A DNA stretch of 64,000 nt. It comes from Streptomyces sp. CB02923 (GTDB taxonomy: Bacteria; Actinomycetota; Actinomycetes; Streptomycetales; Streptomycetaceae). The position numbers were made by a program, and so were the translations under genes. The stretch is taken from assembly GCF_001905005.1 (NCBI RefSeq), contig NZ_LWKZ01000029.1, positions 62,001-126,000 of the forward strand. The letters are read 5' to 3'. The notes under the pieces were generated by a model, which ran no database searches, was not told where the DNA came from, and saw only the letters and a program-made list of their open reading frames with translations. Positions 40,271 through 51,399 of this stretch are shown here, in pieces. The stretch's first letter is position 1. The number at the start of each line of letters is the position of its first letter.

Positions 40271-41584
40271 ATGGACACCGCCTACGGAACCCACCCACCG
40301 GCCTCGCGGGTACCCACCGTGCTGCGCGCCCCCTTCTCGGGCCGCACCTGGCGGGAGTTCCTCTACCTCTTCCTGAGCCTCCCGGTGGCCTGCGTGATGT
40401 TCAGCTACGCCGTCACCATGGTCTCGCTCGGCGCGGGTCTGCTGATCACGTTCCTCGGCATACCGGTGCTCGCGGGCGGGCTGCTCGGCTGCCGCGGGTT
40501 CGGGACCCTGGAGCGCGTGCGCGCACGCGCTCTGCTGGACCTGGACGTGGCCGACCCGGAGCCGGTGCGCGCCCCCAAGCCGGGGATGATGAGCTGGGTC
40601 GGCGCGGTCCTCAAGAGCGGTGTCTCCTGGCGCCACCTCCTGTACTCGATACTGCAATTCCCTTGGGCGATGACCGCCTTCACCGTCGCGGTGACGTTCT
40701 GGTCGGTGGGCTGGACCCTGTTCCTCTACCCGCTGTGGCAGTGGACGTTCCCCGCCTACCTCGACCAGCCGGGCATCCAGCTGTGGGGCAGCGGCCGGGG
40801 CGACGGCTTCTACCTGGACTCCTCTCTCGGCATCGCGGCGTCCAGCGCGATCGGCCTGCTGCTGGTCCTGGCCGGACCCTGGGTGATACGCGGGCTGACA
40901 CACGTGGACCGGGTCCTGGTGTACGGACTGCTGGGCCCCTCCCTGCTCGCCTCGCGCGTCTCGGAGCTGGAGACGGACCGCGGGGTGGTCGTGGACACCG
41001 CCGCCGCCGACCTGCGGCGCATCGAGCGCGATCTGCACGACGGCGCGCAGGCTCGGCTCGTGTCGCTCGCGATGGACCTGGGCCTGGCGAAGGAGAAGCT
41101 GGCGGAGGACCCGGAAGCCGCCGCGAAGATGGTGGACGAGGCGCACGGCGAGGTGAAGATAGCCCTGCAGGAGCTGCGCGACCTCGCGCGCGGCATCCAC
41201 CCGGCGATCCTCACGGACCGCGGGCTGGGCCCGGCCCTGTCGGCGCTGGCCGCCCGCTGCACGGTCCCGGTCAAGGTCTCCGTGGACCTGGACCACCGCC
41301 CGGCCGCGGCCATCGAAGGCATCGCCTACTTCACCGTCTCCGAACTCCTGCAGAATGTCTCCAAGCACGCTCAGGCGACCGGCGCCACCGTCGACGTGTG
41401 GCGAATAGCCGACCGGATCATGGTGCTCGTCGCGGACAACGGGCAGGGCGGCGCGAGTACGGAAGCGGGCACCGGCCTGGCGGGCCTGGCCGAACGCCTC
41501 AGCGCGGTCGACGGTCTACTCGTCGTCGACTCCCCTCCGGGCGGCCCGACCACCATCACGGCAGACCTGCCCTGGCGGGGCTGA
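40271..41584 (+). CDS. sensor histidine kinase 2 (paralogue of kinase 1)
   Basis: 437 residues. Same architecture as kinase 1 without the Gly/Asp repeats: four-TM putative sensor domain, phospho-acceptor motif RRIERDLHDGAQARLVSL, and HATPase domain (SELLQNVSKHAQATG, DNGQGGASTEAGTGLAGLAERL). The kinase cores are highly similar, with one 77-nt stretch identical at DNA level (41162-41238 against 39523-39599). An extracytoplasmic loop between TM segments (WQWTFPAYLDQPGIQLWGSG) differs from kinase 1 and may set the signal. ATG 40271 with GGACGACGAG upstream. Confidence 0.92.
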   Translation: MDTAYGTHPPASRVPTVLRAPFSGRTWREFLYLFLSLPVACVMFSYAVTMVSLGAGLLITFLGIPVLAGGLLGCRGFGTLERVRARALLDLDVADPEPVRAPKPGMMSWVGAVLKSGVSWRHLLYSILQFPWAMTAFTVAVTFWSVGWTLFLYPLWQWTFPAYLDQPGIQLWGSGRGDGFYLDSSLGIAASSAIGLLLVLAGPWVIRGLTHVDRVLVYGLLGPSLLASRVSELETDRGVVVDTAAADLRRIERDLHDGAQARLVSLAMDLGLAKEKLAEDPEAAAKMVDEAHGEVKIALQELRDLARGIHPAILTDRGLGPALSALAARCTVPVKVSVDLDHRPAAAIEGIAYFTVSELLQNVSKHAQATGATVDVWRIADRIMVLVADNGQGGASTEAGTGLAGLAERLSAVDGLLVVDSPPGGPTTITADLPWRG

Positions 41585-41595
41585 CCCGACGGGGC

Positions 41596-41655
41596 GGGCC
41601 GAGTCGGGTCGGGTCGGGTCGGGTCGGGCCGAGTCGGGTCGGGTCGGGTCGGGTC
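41596..41655. repeat. GGGTC pentamer array with 30-bp higher-order unit
   Basis: Two exact 30-bp copies of GGGCC-GAGTC-(GGGTC)4, directly after the stop of kinase 2. Confidence 0.8.
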
Positions 41656-41703
41656 GGCGGGGATGATCTGGCGAGGCTGGACTAACAGGGCTGGCCTGGC
41701 GGG

Positions 41704-41809
41704 GCCGACGCACCCGGGCGGGACCGACCCGACAGGACCGACGCCGCCCAGGCAAGGCCGACGCACCCGGGCGGAGCCGACCCGACAGGACCGACGCCGC
41801 CCAGGCGGA
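41704..41809. repeat. 53-bp tandem repeat, two copies
   Basis: Near-identical units starting at GCCGACGCACCCGGGCGG and recurring with 53-bp period, followed by degraded shorter units to about 41930. Confidence 0.7.
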
Positions 41810-42276
41810 GACCGACCTGACGGGAACCGACCTGACGGAAACCGCCCAGGCCGGACCACCCCGGCAGGCCCGCCCCAGCGGCGGGACCGACCCGGCGGCG
41901 GGACCGACCCAGCGGCGGGACCGACCAGGTGAGGTCGGCCTGGCCGCGGCCCTATGCCCCCCGATCACCACCCCACCCCACCCCGCCCTGCCCAACGCCC
42001 CTCCGCCCCGGGCGCTCCCTCCCCCCACTCACCCGCTGCTCTCACCCCCACCCCACCTCACCGCCCCACCTATCCCCCCACCTCACCGCCCCGCCTCTCG
42101 CCCCCCACCTCCCCCCACCTCTCGCCCCCTCCCCACCCCGCCCTCCCTCTGTGTCCGGAGTGGTGACCGCCGATTATCGGCAGGTGGGGGCGGTCGGGAT
42201 CGGATGCTGGGATGCTGGGGGCGCAGGGGTGGGGAAGAAACGGAACGTGGGGGCTGGAAGAGTCGTGGAGGACAGG

Positions 42277-42936
42277 GTGCGGGTGGTCATCGCCGAGGAC
42301 TCGGTGCTGCTTCGGGAGGGCCTGACCCGGTTGCTGACCGACCGTGGACACGACGTCGTGGCCGGGGTGGGCGACGCCGAAGCGTTGATCAAGGTCATCG
42401 GGGAGCTGGCCGCCGAGGGCGAGCTGCCGGACGTGGTCGTGGCGGACGTACGGATGCCGCCGACGCACACGGACGAAGGGGTGCGGGCCGCGGTGCGGCT
42501 ACGGCGGGATCACCCGGGGCTGGGGGTGCTGGTGCTGTCGCAGTACGTGGAGGAGCAGTACGCGACGGAATTGCTGGCGGGATCCAGTCACGGCGTCGGC
42601 TATCTCCTCAAGGACCGGGTAGCCGAAGTGCGGGAGTTCGTGGACGCGGTGGTCCGGGTCGCCGAGGGGGGCACCGCGCTGGACCCCGAAGTGGTCGCGC
42701 AGCTCCTCGGCCGCAGCCGTAAGCAGGACGTGCTGGCGAACCTCACGCCACGGGAGCGGGAGGTCCTGGGGCTGATGGCCGAGGGGCGGACGAACTCCGC
42801 AATCGCACGGCAGCTGGTGGTGAGCGACGGTGCGGTGGAGAAGCACGTCAGCAACATCTTCCTCAAGCTGGGCCTGTCGCCGAGTGACGGGGATCACCGC
42901 CGGGTGCTGGCCGTACTCACGTATCTCAACTCCTGA
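42277..42936 (+). CDS. NarL/LuxR-type response regulator
   Basis: 219 residues. Receiver domain with acidic pair (IAEDSVLL), phospho-acceptor Asp in VVVADVRMPPTHTDEG, LVLSQY and the Lys in YLLKDRV; then a LuxR-type helix-turn-helix (LTPREREVLGLMAEGRTNSAIARQLVVSDGAVEKHVSNIFLKLGL in part). GTG 42277 has GGAGGA upstream; a GTG four codons earlier is possible. Probably receives phosphate from one or both kinases upstream. Confidence 0.93.
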   Translation: MRVVIAEDSVLLREGLTRLLTDRGHDVVAGVGDAEALIKVIGELAAEGELPDVVVADVRMPPTHTDEGVRAAVRLRRDHPGLGVLVLSQYVEEQYATELLAGSSHGVGYLLKDRVAEVREFVDAVVRVAEGGTALDPEVVAQLLGRSRKQDVLANLTPREREVLGLMAEGRTNSAIARQLVVSDGAVEKHVSNIFLKLGLSPSDGDHRRVLAVLTYLNS

Positions 42937-43210
42937 GAAACCGACACGCTGTCAGTTACGCAGGTTGCGGGCGGCTCGGGGGGCCGACCGGGACTTGAGG
43001 AGTAGAACCAAAGGCCGAGGCGCGAGCGTCTCGGAGAAGGGGGCCGGGGGGCGCTAGTTTTATGACAAATTCTGACAGAACGTTGTCTCATGTCCAGGTC
43101 CATCATCTGATCGGCCCAGGGAAGGCGACCCTTACCCACGTACGATGTTCGTGGGACGACCGGTCGGCACGACGAGTCCCGAGCCACCGCCCCGAGGGAG
43201 GTCCGAAGCA

Positions 43211-45200
<1,990 letters not shown>

Positions 45201-45208
<8 letters not shown>

Positions 45209-46295
45209 GACGATCGCGGAGGGGACCTCGACGATCGAGGCGCTTTCCCTGGTGCCCAAGGCCGAGGCCAAGCAGTCCATGAAGGACTTCAAGTCCGATC
45301 AGGAAGTGCGCTGGTGCCCCGGCTGCGGTGATTACGCGGTTCTCGCCGCCGTGCAGGGCTTCATGCCCGAGCTCGGACTGGCGAAGGAGAACATCGTCTT
45401 CGTCTCGGGCATCGGCTGCTCGTCCCGGTTCCCGTACTACATGAACACCTACGGGATGCACTCCATCCACGGCCGTGCCCCGGCCATCGCCTCCGGTCTG
45501 GCCTCCTCGCGCCGCGACCTGTCGGTATGGGTCGTCACCGGCGACGGCGACGCGCTGTCCATCGGCGGCAACCACCTCATCCACGCGCTGCGCCGCAACG
45601 TCAACCTCAAGATCCTGCTGTTCAACAACCGGATCTACGGCCTGACCAAGGGCCAGTACAGCCCCACCTCCGAGGTCGGCAAGATCACGAAGTCGACGCC
45701 GATGGGCTCGCTGGACGCGCCCTTCAACCCGGTGTCGCTGGCCATCGGCGCGGAGGCGTCCTTCGTCGCCCGTACGGTCGACTCCGACCGCAAGCACCTG
45801 ACCGGCGTGCTGCGCGAGGCCGCCGCCCACCCGGGCACGGCACTGGTGGAGATCTACCAGAACTGCAACATCTTCAACGACGGCGCGTTCGAGGTCCTCA
45901 AGGACAAACAGCAGGCCGAGGAGGCCGTGATCCGCCTGGAGCACGGCCGGCCCATCCGCTTCGGCGCGCTCGCCGAGGACGGCCTCGGCTCCAAGGGCGT
46001 GGTACGGGATCCGGCCACCGGCGACCTCAAGGTCGTCGACGTGACGGCGGAGGGCGCGGACGCGGTACTCGTCCACGACGCGCACAGCCCCTCACCCACC
46101 ACCGCCTTCGCCCTGTCCCGCCTCGCCGACCCGGACACACTGCACCACACCCCCATCGGCGTACTGCGCAACGTGGACCGCCCGGTGTACGACACCCTCA
46201 TGAGCGACCAGCTGGACACCGCCATCGAGCACCAGGGCAAGGGCGACCTCTCCTCCCTGCTCGCCGGCAACGACACCTGGACGGTGGTCGGCTAG
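45201..46295 (+). CDS. korB: 2-oxoacid:ferredoxin oxidoreductase, beta subunit
   Basis: 364 residues. Thiamine-diphosphate and 4Fe-4S subunit: VRWCPGCGDYAVLAAVQ (first Cys pair), VSGIGCSSRFPYYMNTYG, the TPP motif VTGDGDALSIGGNHLIHALRRNVNL (GDG...N, in part), FNNRIYGLTKGQYSPTS and the later Cys in IYQNCNIFNDGAF. ATG 45201 with AAGGAGG six bases upstream, overlapping korA. Followed by two hairpins. Confidence 0.95.
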
Positions 46296-46303
46296 CGACC
46301 GCC

Positions 46304-46412
46304 CGGCGCCCCCGCCCCGGGGCGCCGCCCGCCCGTGAGGCGGCCATCCGGCCACCGGACCTCCGTGCCCGTACGAGGTGTCTTCCGACGCCCCGTACGG
46401 GCACCGCTGTTT
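46304..46412 (+). terminator. double terminator after korB
   Basis: First a 9-bp GC stem (46304-46312 / 46319-46327), then an 11-bp stem GTGCCCGTACG / CGTACGGGCAC (46365-46375 / 46394-46404) followed by CGCTGTTTTCC, the more convincing of the two. Confidence 0.65.
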
Positions 46413-46565
46413 TCCGGCCGTGCGCCCCGGGCCTTTCCCCCGGACCTCCCCTCCCCACCGCGGCCGGGCTCCGCCCGACTGTCATGACCGTATGTCGAAA
46501 CGGGCATGACAGCCGGGCCGTCCGGCGTTACCTTCAGAGCGCGACCCGCACCACCGCCGGCGCAG

Positions 46566-47720
46566 ATGGAGCAGCATTCCCCGGAGGGCCCCTTGCCACC
46601 CCAGTCCGATCAGCGCACAGGACTCGTCTACGGCACCGCCGCGTACGTGATATGGGGGCTGCTCCCGCTGTACTGGCACCTGCTGGGCGATCTGGCACCC
46701 GCCGAGATCCTCGCCCACCGGATGGTGTGGTCACTGCCGGTGGCCGTGATCATCCTGGCCGTGCTGCGCCGCTGGTCCTGGACGCTGCGGCTGGTGCGGC
46801 AGCCCAAGCGGCTCGCCCTGGTCCTGCTCTGCGCCACGGTCATCTCCGTCAACTGGTTCCTGTACATCTGGGCCGTCAACAGCGGGCACGTCCTCGAAGC
46901 GTCCCTGGGCTACTTCATCAACCCGCTGGTCAGCATCGCCTTCGGCGTCCTGGTGCTGCGCGAACGGCTGCGGCCGCTGCAGTGGACGGCGGTGGGTGTC
47001 GGTACGGCGGCAGTGGTCGTGATGGCCGTGGCGTACGGCCAGGTGCCCTGGATCTCGCTGGTGCTGGCGTTCTCGTTCGCCACGTACGGCCTGGTCAAGA
47101 AGGGCGTGAAGCTGGACGGCATCGAAGGCTTCAGCGCCGAGACGGTGATGCAGTTCCTGCCCGCCCTCGGCATCCTGATCTACCTCGGCGTGCGCGGCGA
47201 GGCCGGGTTCCTGACCGGCGGGGCGGGGCAGATGCTGCTGCTCATGGGCTGCGGCGTGGCCACCGCGCTGCCGCTGATCGCCTTCGGGGCGTCGGCGATG
47301 CGCCTGCCGCTGACCGTGCTCGGCATGCTCCAGTACCTGGCGCCGACCTTCCAGTTCGCCCTCGGCCTGCTGGTCTTCCACGAGGAGATGCCGGTGGAGC
47401 GCTGGGCGGGCTTCGGCCTCGTCTGGCTGGCGCTGGTGGTGCTGACGTACGACGCGATCCGCACCGCCCGCTCCGCGCGTACGGCCCTGGCCACGGCGCG
47501 GAAGGCGGCGCGGGAAGCGGCCGGGGAGACCGCCGCGGCACTGACCTCGGCAGCCCCGGAAAACATCCCGGCAGATCCGCAGAGCATTCCGGCAGATCCG
47601 CATAGCGCTGCGGCAGTTCCGGAAGGTCCCGGAGCGGCTCCGGAATGCGCCGCGGCAGCGACGGAGTGCCCCGCGGCGGCTCCGGAAGCCGCCAGGGAAC
47701 TGGGTTCCGCCACGTCCTGA
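46566..47720 (+). CDS. rarD: RarD-type EamA transporter
   Basis: 384 residues, ten TM segments with the EamA duplication (GTAAYVIWGLLPLYWHLLGDLAPAEILAHRMVWSL, VNWFLYIWAVNSGHVLEASLGYFINPLVSIAFGVL, YLAPTFQFALGLLVFHEEMP, each in part), typical of RarD. Substrate unknown. The ~70-residue C-terminal tail is Ala/Pro/Glu-rich with a short IPADPQS/IPADPHS repeat. The ATG at 46566 lacks a ribosome site; a TTG at 46593 preceded by GGAGGG may be the true start. Confidence 0.88.
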   Translation: MEQHSPEGPLPPQSDQRTGLVYGTAAYVIWGLLPLYWHLLGDLAPAEILAHRMVWSLPVAVIILAVLRRWSWTLRLVRQPKRLALVLLCATVISVNWFLYIWAVNSGHVLEASLGYFINPLVSIAFGVLVLRERLRPLQWTAVGVGTAAVVVMAVAYGQVPWISLVLAFSFATYGLVKKGVKLDGIEGFSAETVMQFLPALGILIYLGVRGEAGFLTGGAGQMLLLMGCGVATALPLIAFGASAMRLPLTVLGMLQYLAPTFQFALGLLVFHEEMPVERWAGFGLVWLALVVLTYDAIRTARSARTALATARKAAREAAGETAAALTSAAPENIPADPQSIPADPHSAAAVPEGPGAAPECAAAATECPAAAPEAARELGSATS

Positions 47721-47848
47721 CCCGCCGCGAGCGATATGCGGGTCGGGGTGTCCGGATTCCGCCTTGTCACCGGGGCGTGGCGCACGCACCATCAGCTTCG
47801 CGCCATGCACGGTCCGTTCACTTCACGTTCGGAATCCGGAGACCCCTC

Positions 47849-49246
47849 ATGTCATGGAATACCGCAAGACGCAGTGCGACCAGCCGTTTTCGAAGATCGG
47901 GCAGGAGCGGCGGCAGCGGCCCCGGCGGCCTCCGCCTGACCGCTGCCGGCGCCGTACTCGGCCTGATCGTTGCGATACCCGGGGCGGCCGGCGCGGCCAC
48001 CGCCGCACCCGCCGCCCGCTCCACCGCCCCCGCCCCCACGGTCGCCGCCCCCGACATACCGGTGGCCAACGTCAAAGCGCACCTGAGCCAGCTCCAGTCG
48101 ATCGCCACCGCCAACGGCGGCAACCGGGCCCACGGCCGGCCCGGCTACCGGGCCTCGATCGACTACATCAAGGGCAAGCTGGACGCCGCGGGCTTCACCA
48201 CCGCCCTGCAGCAGTTCACCACCAGCGGCGCCACCGGCTACAACCTCATCGCCGACTGGCCCGGCGGCGACCCGAACCAGATCCTGATGGCCGGCGCGCA
48301 CCTGGACTCCGTCAGCGCGGGCCCCGGCATCAACGACAACGGCTCCGGCTCGGCCGCGATCCTCGAAACCGCGCTGGCCGTCGCCCGCTCCGGCGCCAAG
48401 CCCGCCAAGCACCTGCGGTTCGGCTGGTGGGGCGCCGAGGAGCTGGGGATGCGCGGCTCGCAGTACTACGTGGGCCGGCTGGCCGCCGCGGACCGCTCGA
48501 AGTTCAGCGGCTATCTGAACTTCGACATGGTCGGCTCGCCCAACCCCGGCTATTTCGTCTACGACGACGACCGCACCATCGAGGCCGTCTTCAAGGCGTA
48601 CTACGCCTCGCTGAACATCCCCACGGAGATCGAGACCGAGGGTGACGGCCGCAGCGACCACGCGCCGTTCAAGAACGTCGGCATCCCCGTGGGCGGCCTG
48701 TTCTCCGGCGCCGACTACACCAAGACGGCCGCCCAGGCGCAGAAGTGGGGCGGTACGTCCGGCCAGCCCTTCGACCGCTGCTACCACCGCTCCTGCGACA
48801 CGTCGTCGAACATCAACGACACCGCCCTGGACCGCAACAGCGACGCCATCGCGCACGCGGTGTGGGAGCTGGGCGTCGGCACGACGTCACCGCCCGACGG
48901 CGCCGTCTTCGAGAACACCGACGACGTGCAGATCCCGGACGCGGGCGCCGCGGTGACCTCCTCGGTGACCGTCTCCGGGCGTACGGGCAACGCGCCGGCC
49001 ACCCTGAAGGCCGGGGTGGACATCAAGCACAGCTACCGCGGCGACCTGATCATCGACCTCGTGGGGCCGAGCGGACGGGCGTACCGGCTGAAGAACTCCA
49101 GCGGTTCGGACTCGGCGGCGAACGTGAACACCACCTACACGGTCGACGCGTCCGGCGAGACGGCCAACGGCACCTGGCAGCTGCGGGTGCAGGACAGCGG
49201 ACCGCAGGACACCGGCTACATCGACAGCTGGAAGCTCACCTTCTGA
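47849..49246 (+). CDS. secreted M28 zinc aminopeptidase with P domain
   Basis: 465 residues, SGAP-like. Long twin-basic-rich signal region (ARRSATSRFRRSGRS then LTAAGAVLGLIVAIPGAAGA). Catalytic domain with His151 (AHLDS), Asp163 (INDNGSG), base Glu197 and ligand Glu198 (GAEELG), Asp226 (NFDMVGS) and His271 (GRSDHAPF), the full M28 set; Cys pair in DRCYHRSCDTS. A C-terminal P domain (about 375-465; VSGRTGNAPATLKAGVDIKHSYRGDLIIDLVGPSG in part) ends DSWKLTF. ATG 47849 with GGAGA upstream. Likely releases N-terminal hydrophobic amino acids outside the cell. Confidence 0.94.
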   Translation: MSWNTARRSATSRFRRSGRSGGSGPGGLRLTAAGAVLGLIVAIPGAAGAATAAPAARSTAPAPTVAAPDIPVANVKAHLSQLQSIATANGGNRAHGRPGYRASIDYIKGKLDAAGFTTALQQFTTSGATGYNLIADWPGGDPNQILMAGAHLDSVSAGPGINDNGSGSAAILETALAVARSGAKPAKHLRFGWWGAEELGMRGSQYYVGRLAAADRSKFSGYLNFDMVGSPNPGYFVYDDDRTIEAVFKAYYASLNIPTEIETEGDGRSDHAPFKNVGIPVGGLFSGADYTKTAAQAQKWGGTSGQPFDRCYHRSCDTSSNINDTALDRNSDAIAHAVWELGVGTTSPPDGAVFENTDDVQIPDAGAAVTSSVTVSGRTGNAPATLKAGVDIKHSYRGDLIIDLVGPSGRAYRLKNSSGSDSAANVNTTYTVDASGETANGTWQLRVQDSGPQDTGYIDSWKLTF

Positions 49247-49267
49247 AGCTGGAAGCTCACCTTCTGA
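49226..49267. repeat. exact 21-bp tandem duplication across the peptidase stop codon
   Basis: The codons for SWKLTF plus the stop occur twice in frame, 49226-49246 and 49247-49267. The first stop ends the protein; the second copy is an untranslated echo. Confidence 0.9.
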
Positions 49268-49318
49268 CCACCGGCCGCACCGGCGGCCCCGGACCGTACG
49301 GCGCGGGACGTCACGGCA

Positions 49319-50353
49319 TCAGACCGTGACGTCCCGCGTCGTGAAGCGCGCCCAGGCGGCGGAGCCGAAGACCGCCACGTACAGCGCCTGGAGGCCGAAG
49401 TTCTGCTGAAGCCGGTCCCAGTAGACGGGGTCGCGCAGCACGTCGGCGAAGGACAGCCAGTGGTGCGAGAAGAGGTACGGCTGGATCGCGTGCAGCTGCG
49501 GGACGGCGTCCAGGATCTGGATCATGACCAGCAGGCCGACGGTGGTGGCCATGGCCGCGATGCCGCTGTTGGTGAGCGTCGAGACGAACAGGCCGATCGC
49601 CGCGACACCGAGGAGGGACAGGGCCACGACGAGCGCGACGGCCAGCGCCCGCAGCAGGCCCTCGCCGAACGGCACGGTCGTCCCGGACAGCAGCGTCACC
49701 TCGCCGACCGGGAAGAGCAGCGCGCCGGTCACCAGCGCCGAGACGGCCACGACCAGCGTGGCCGTCAGGCAGAACGTCACCGTCGTCGCGTACTTGACCA
49801 GCAGCGTTCGGGTCCGCCCGGCCGGCGCGACGAGCAGGTAGCGCAGCGTCCCGGCGTGCGCCTCACCGGCGACCGCGTCCCCCGCGATCACGCCGACCGC
49901 CAGCGGCAGGAAGACCGGCAGGGTGACGGCCAGCGAGGAGAAGACCAGGAAGAGGCCGTTGTTGCTGATCTGGGAGACGAACGCGCTGCCCGGTCCGCCA
50001 CCGCCACCGCCGTCGCCGCCGTCCGTCTCGATCTTGACGGCGACCCCGATCAGTACCGGTACGGCCGCGAGGACGGCGAGCAGTGCGAGGGTGCGCCAGC
50101 GCCGGAAGGTCGTACCGATCTCGTTGCGCAGCAGGCCGAGCGTCCACAGGGGCCGCGGCGCACGGCACACGGCCGCACCACCGGCCCCCGCGCCTCCACG
50201 CCCCGTACTCCCGATCCCCGTCCTCCCGGCTTCCGCGCTCCCGACCTCTGCGCCGCCGGTCCCCGCACTCCCGGGCTCCGTGCGTCCGGTCCCCGTGCGT
50301 CCGGTCCCCGCCGTCCCGGGCTCCGCGCCCCCCATAGCCTCAGCCCGCGACAT
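49319..50353 (-). CDS. ABC-2 type transporter permease
   Basis: 344 residues, six TM segments (LALLAVLAAVPVLIGVAVKI, FLVFSSLAVTLPVFLPLAVGVIAGD, TVTFCLTATLVVAVSALVTGALL, ALAVALVVALSLLGVAAIGLFVS, AAMATTVGLLVMIQIL, YVAVFGSAAWARF) of ABC-2/CcmA-partner type. The first ~60 residues are a Gly/Thr/Arg-rich repeat (GTAGTGRTGTGRTEPGSAGT). ATG 50353 with GGAGAGGG upstream overlaps the ATPase stop by 14 bp; ATG 50335 is the alternative. Substrate unknown. Confidence 0.88.
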   Translation of the reverse strand: MSRAEAMGGAEPGTAGTGRTGTGRTEPGSAGTGGAEVGSAEAGRTGIGSTGRGGAGAGGAAVCRAPRPLWTLGLLRNEIGTTFRRWRTLALLAVLAAVPVLIGVAVKIETDGGDGGGGGGPGSAFVSQISNNGLFLVFSSLAVTLPVFLPLAVGVIAGDAVAGEAHAGTLRYLLVAPAGRTRTLLVKYATTVTFCLTATLVVAVSALVTGALLFPVGEVTLLSGTTVPFGEGLLRALAVALVVALSLLGVAAIGLFVSTLTNSGIAAMATTVGLLVMIQILDAVPQLHAIQPYLFSHHWLSFADVLRDPVYWDRLQQNFGLQALYVAVFGSAAWARFTTRDVTV

Positions 50354-51305
50354 CGAAGCCCTCTCCGGTCAGCTGTACGAAGACGTCCTCCAGGGACGCG
50401 CGTTCCACGCCGAAGGCCCGTACGCGTACCCCGGCCCGCACGAGAGCGGAGTTGACCTCCGCCAGGTCCGGCGGCCCGCCGGCCGGCACCGGAAGTTCCC
50501 CGGTCACCCGCTCCTCCGTCACCACGAGGTCGGTCACCCCGTACTCCTTGAGCACCCGCACCGCGTCCGCGGTGTCGGGCGTGCCGACCACCAGCCGCCC
50601 CCGCGTCCCGGCGGACAGCGCGGCGACCGTGCCCTGAGTGACGAGCCGGCCGCGCGCCATCACCGCGGCGTGGGTGCAGACCTGCTCGATCTCGTCGAGG
50701 AGGTGGGACGAGAGGAAGACGGTGGTGCCGTCGCCCGCCAGCTCCCTGACGAGTGCGCGGATCTCCCGCATCCCCTGCGGGTCCAGGCCGTTGGTCGGCT
50801 CGTCCAGCACGAGCAGTTCGCGGGGCTGGAGCAGCGCCGCGGCCAGCCCCAGCCGCTGCTTCATGCCCAGCGAATAGGCGCGGGCCTTCTTGCGGGCGGC
50901 GGCGGCCAGGCCGACCCGTTCCAGCGCGTGGTCCACCCGGCGGGCGCGGGTACGGGGGTCCGCGACCGGGTCGGCCGCGTCGAACCGGACGAGGTTGTCG
51001 CGCCCGCTGAGAAAGCCGTAGAGGGCCGGCCCCTCGATGAGGGCGCCGACCCTGGGGAGCACCCGGCGGGCCGCCCGCGGCATCGGCTCGCCGAGCAGCC
51101 GGACGCCGCCGGCGGACGGTTCGATCAGGCCGAGCAGCATCCGGATGGTGGTGGTCTTGCCCGAACCGTTGGGGCCGAGGAAGCCGAAGACGCTGCCGCG
51201 CGGTACGGCGAGGTCGAGGCGGTCCACGGCGAGCTGCCCGCCGCGGTACCTCTTCGTCAGCCCACGGGTCTCGATCACCCGGCCCCCGGCGGACGGCTGC
51301 GTCAT
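50340..51305 (-). CDS. ABC transporter ATP-binding protein
   Basis: 321 residues, exporter-type ATPase. Walker A GPNGSGKTT, signature AYSLGMKQRLGLAAAL, Walker B ELLVLDEPTNGLDP, switch His in VFLSSHLLDEIEQ; ~100-residue C-terminal domain as in DrrA/CcmA-type subunits. ATG 51305 is chosen because GGGGAG lies upstream; ATG 51317 lacks one. Translationally coupled to the permease gene that follows. Confidence 0.93.
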   Translation of the reverse strand: MTQPSAGGRVIETRGLTKRYRGGQLAVDRLDLAVPRGSVFGFLGPNGSGKTTTIRMLLGLIEPSAGGVRLLGEPMPRAARRVLPRVGALIEGPALYGFLSGRDNLVRFDAADPVADPRTRARRVDHALERVGLAAAARKKARAYSLGMKQRLGLAAALLQPRELLVLDEPTNGLDPQGMREIRALVRELAGDGTTVFLSSHLLDEIEQVCTHAAVMARGRLVTQGTVAALSAGTRGRLVVGTPDTADAVRVLKEYGVTDLVVTEERVTGELPVPAGGPPDLAEVNSALVRAGVRVRAFGVERASLEDVFVQLTGEGFDVAG

Positions 51306-51399
51306 CGGCTCCCCCATGTGGTCGCACCTGTGAGCGCGGCCGGTCGCGCCGGCGGCCCCGGGACGCGGGGCGGCGGCGGCCCGCCCCGCGCCGTTCTCG

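Larger units (their letters stand above)
41585..42276. other. repeat-rich spacer between kinase 2 and response regulator
   Basis: 692 bp without a supportable gene. The left part holds tandem repeats (41596-41655 and 41704-41809), the middle is extremely C-rich (about 41950-42150, plus strand), and the last ~100 bp lead into the regulator. Long frames here are products of base composition. Confidence 0.65.

Noticed and set aside
43135..43155. Inverted repeat CCCACG-N9-CGTGGG upstream of korA as an operator.
   Set aside because: Only 6-bp arms and no paired -35/-10; too weak to list as a feature.
45527..47605. 692-codon plus-strand frame across korB and rarD.
   Set aside because: Out of frame with both supported genes and runs through the korB terminator hairpins.
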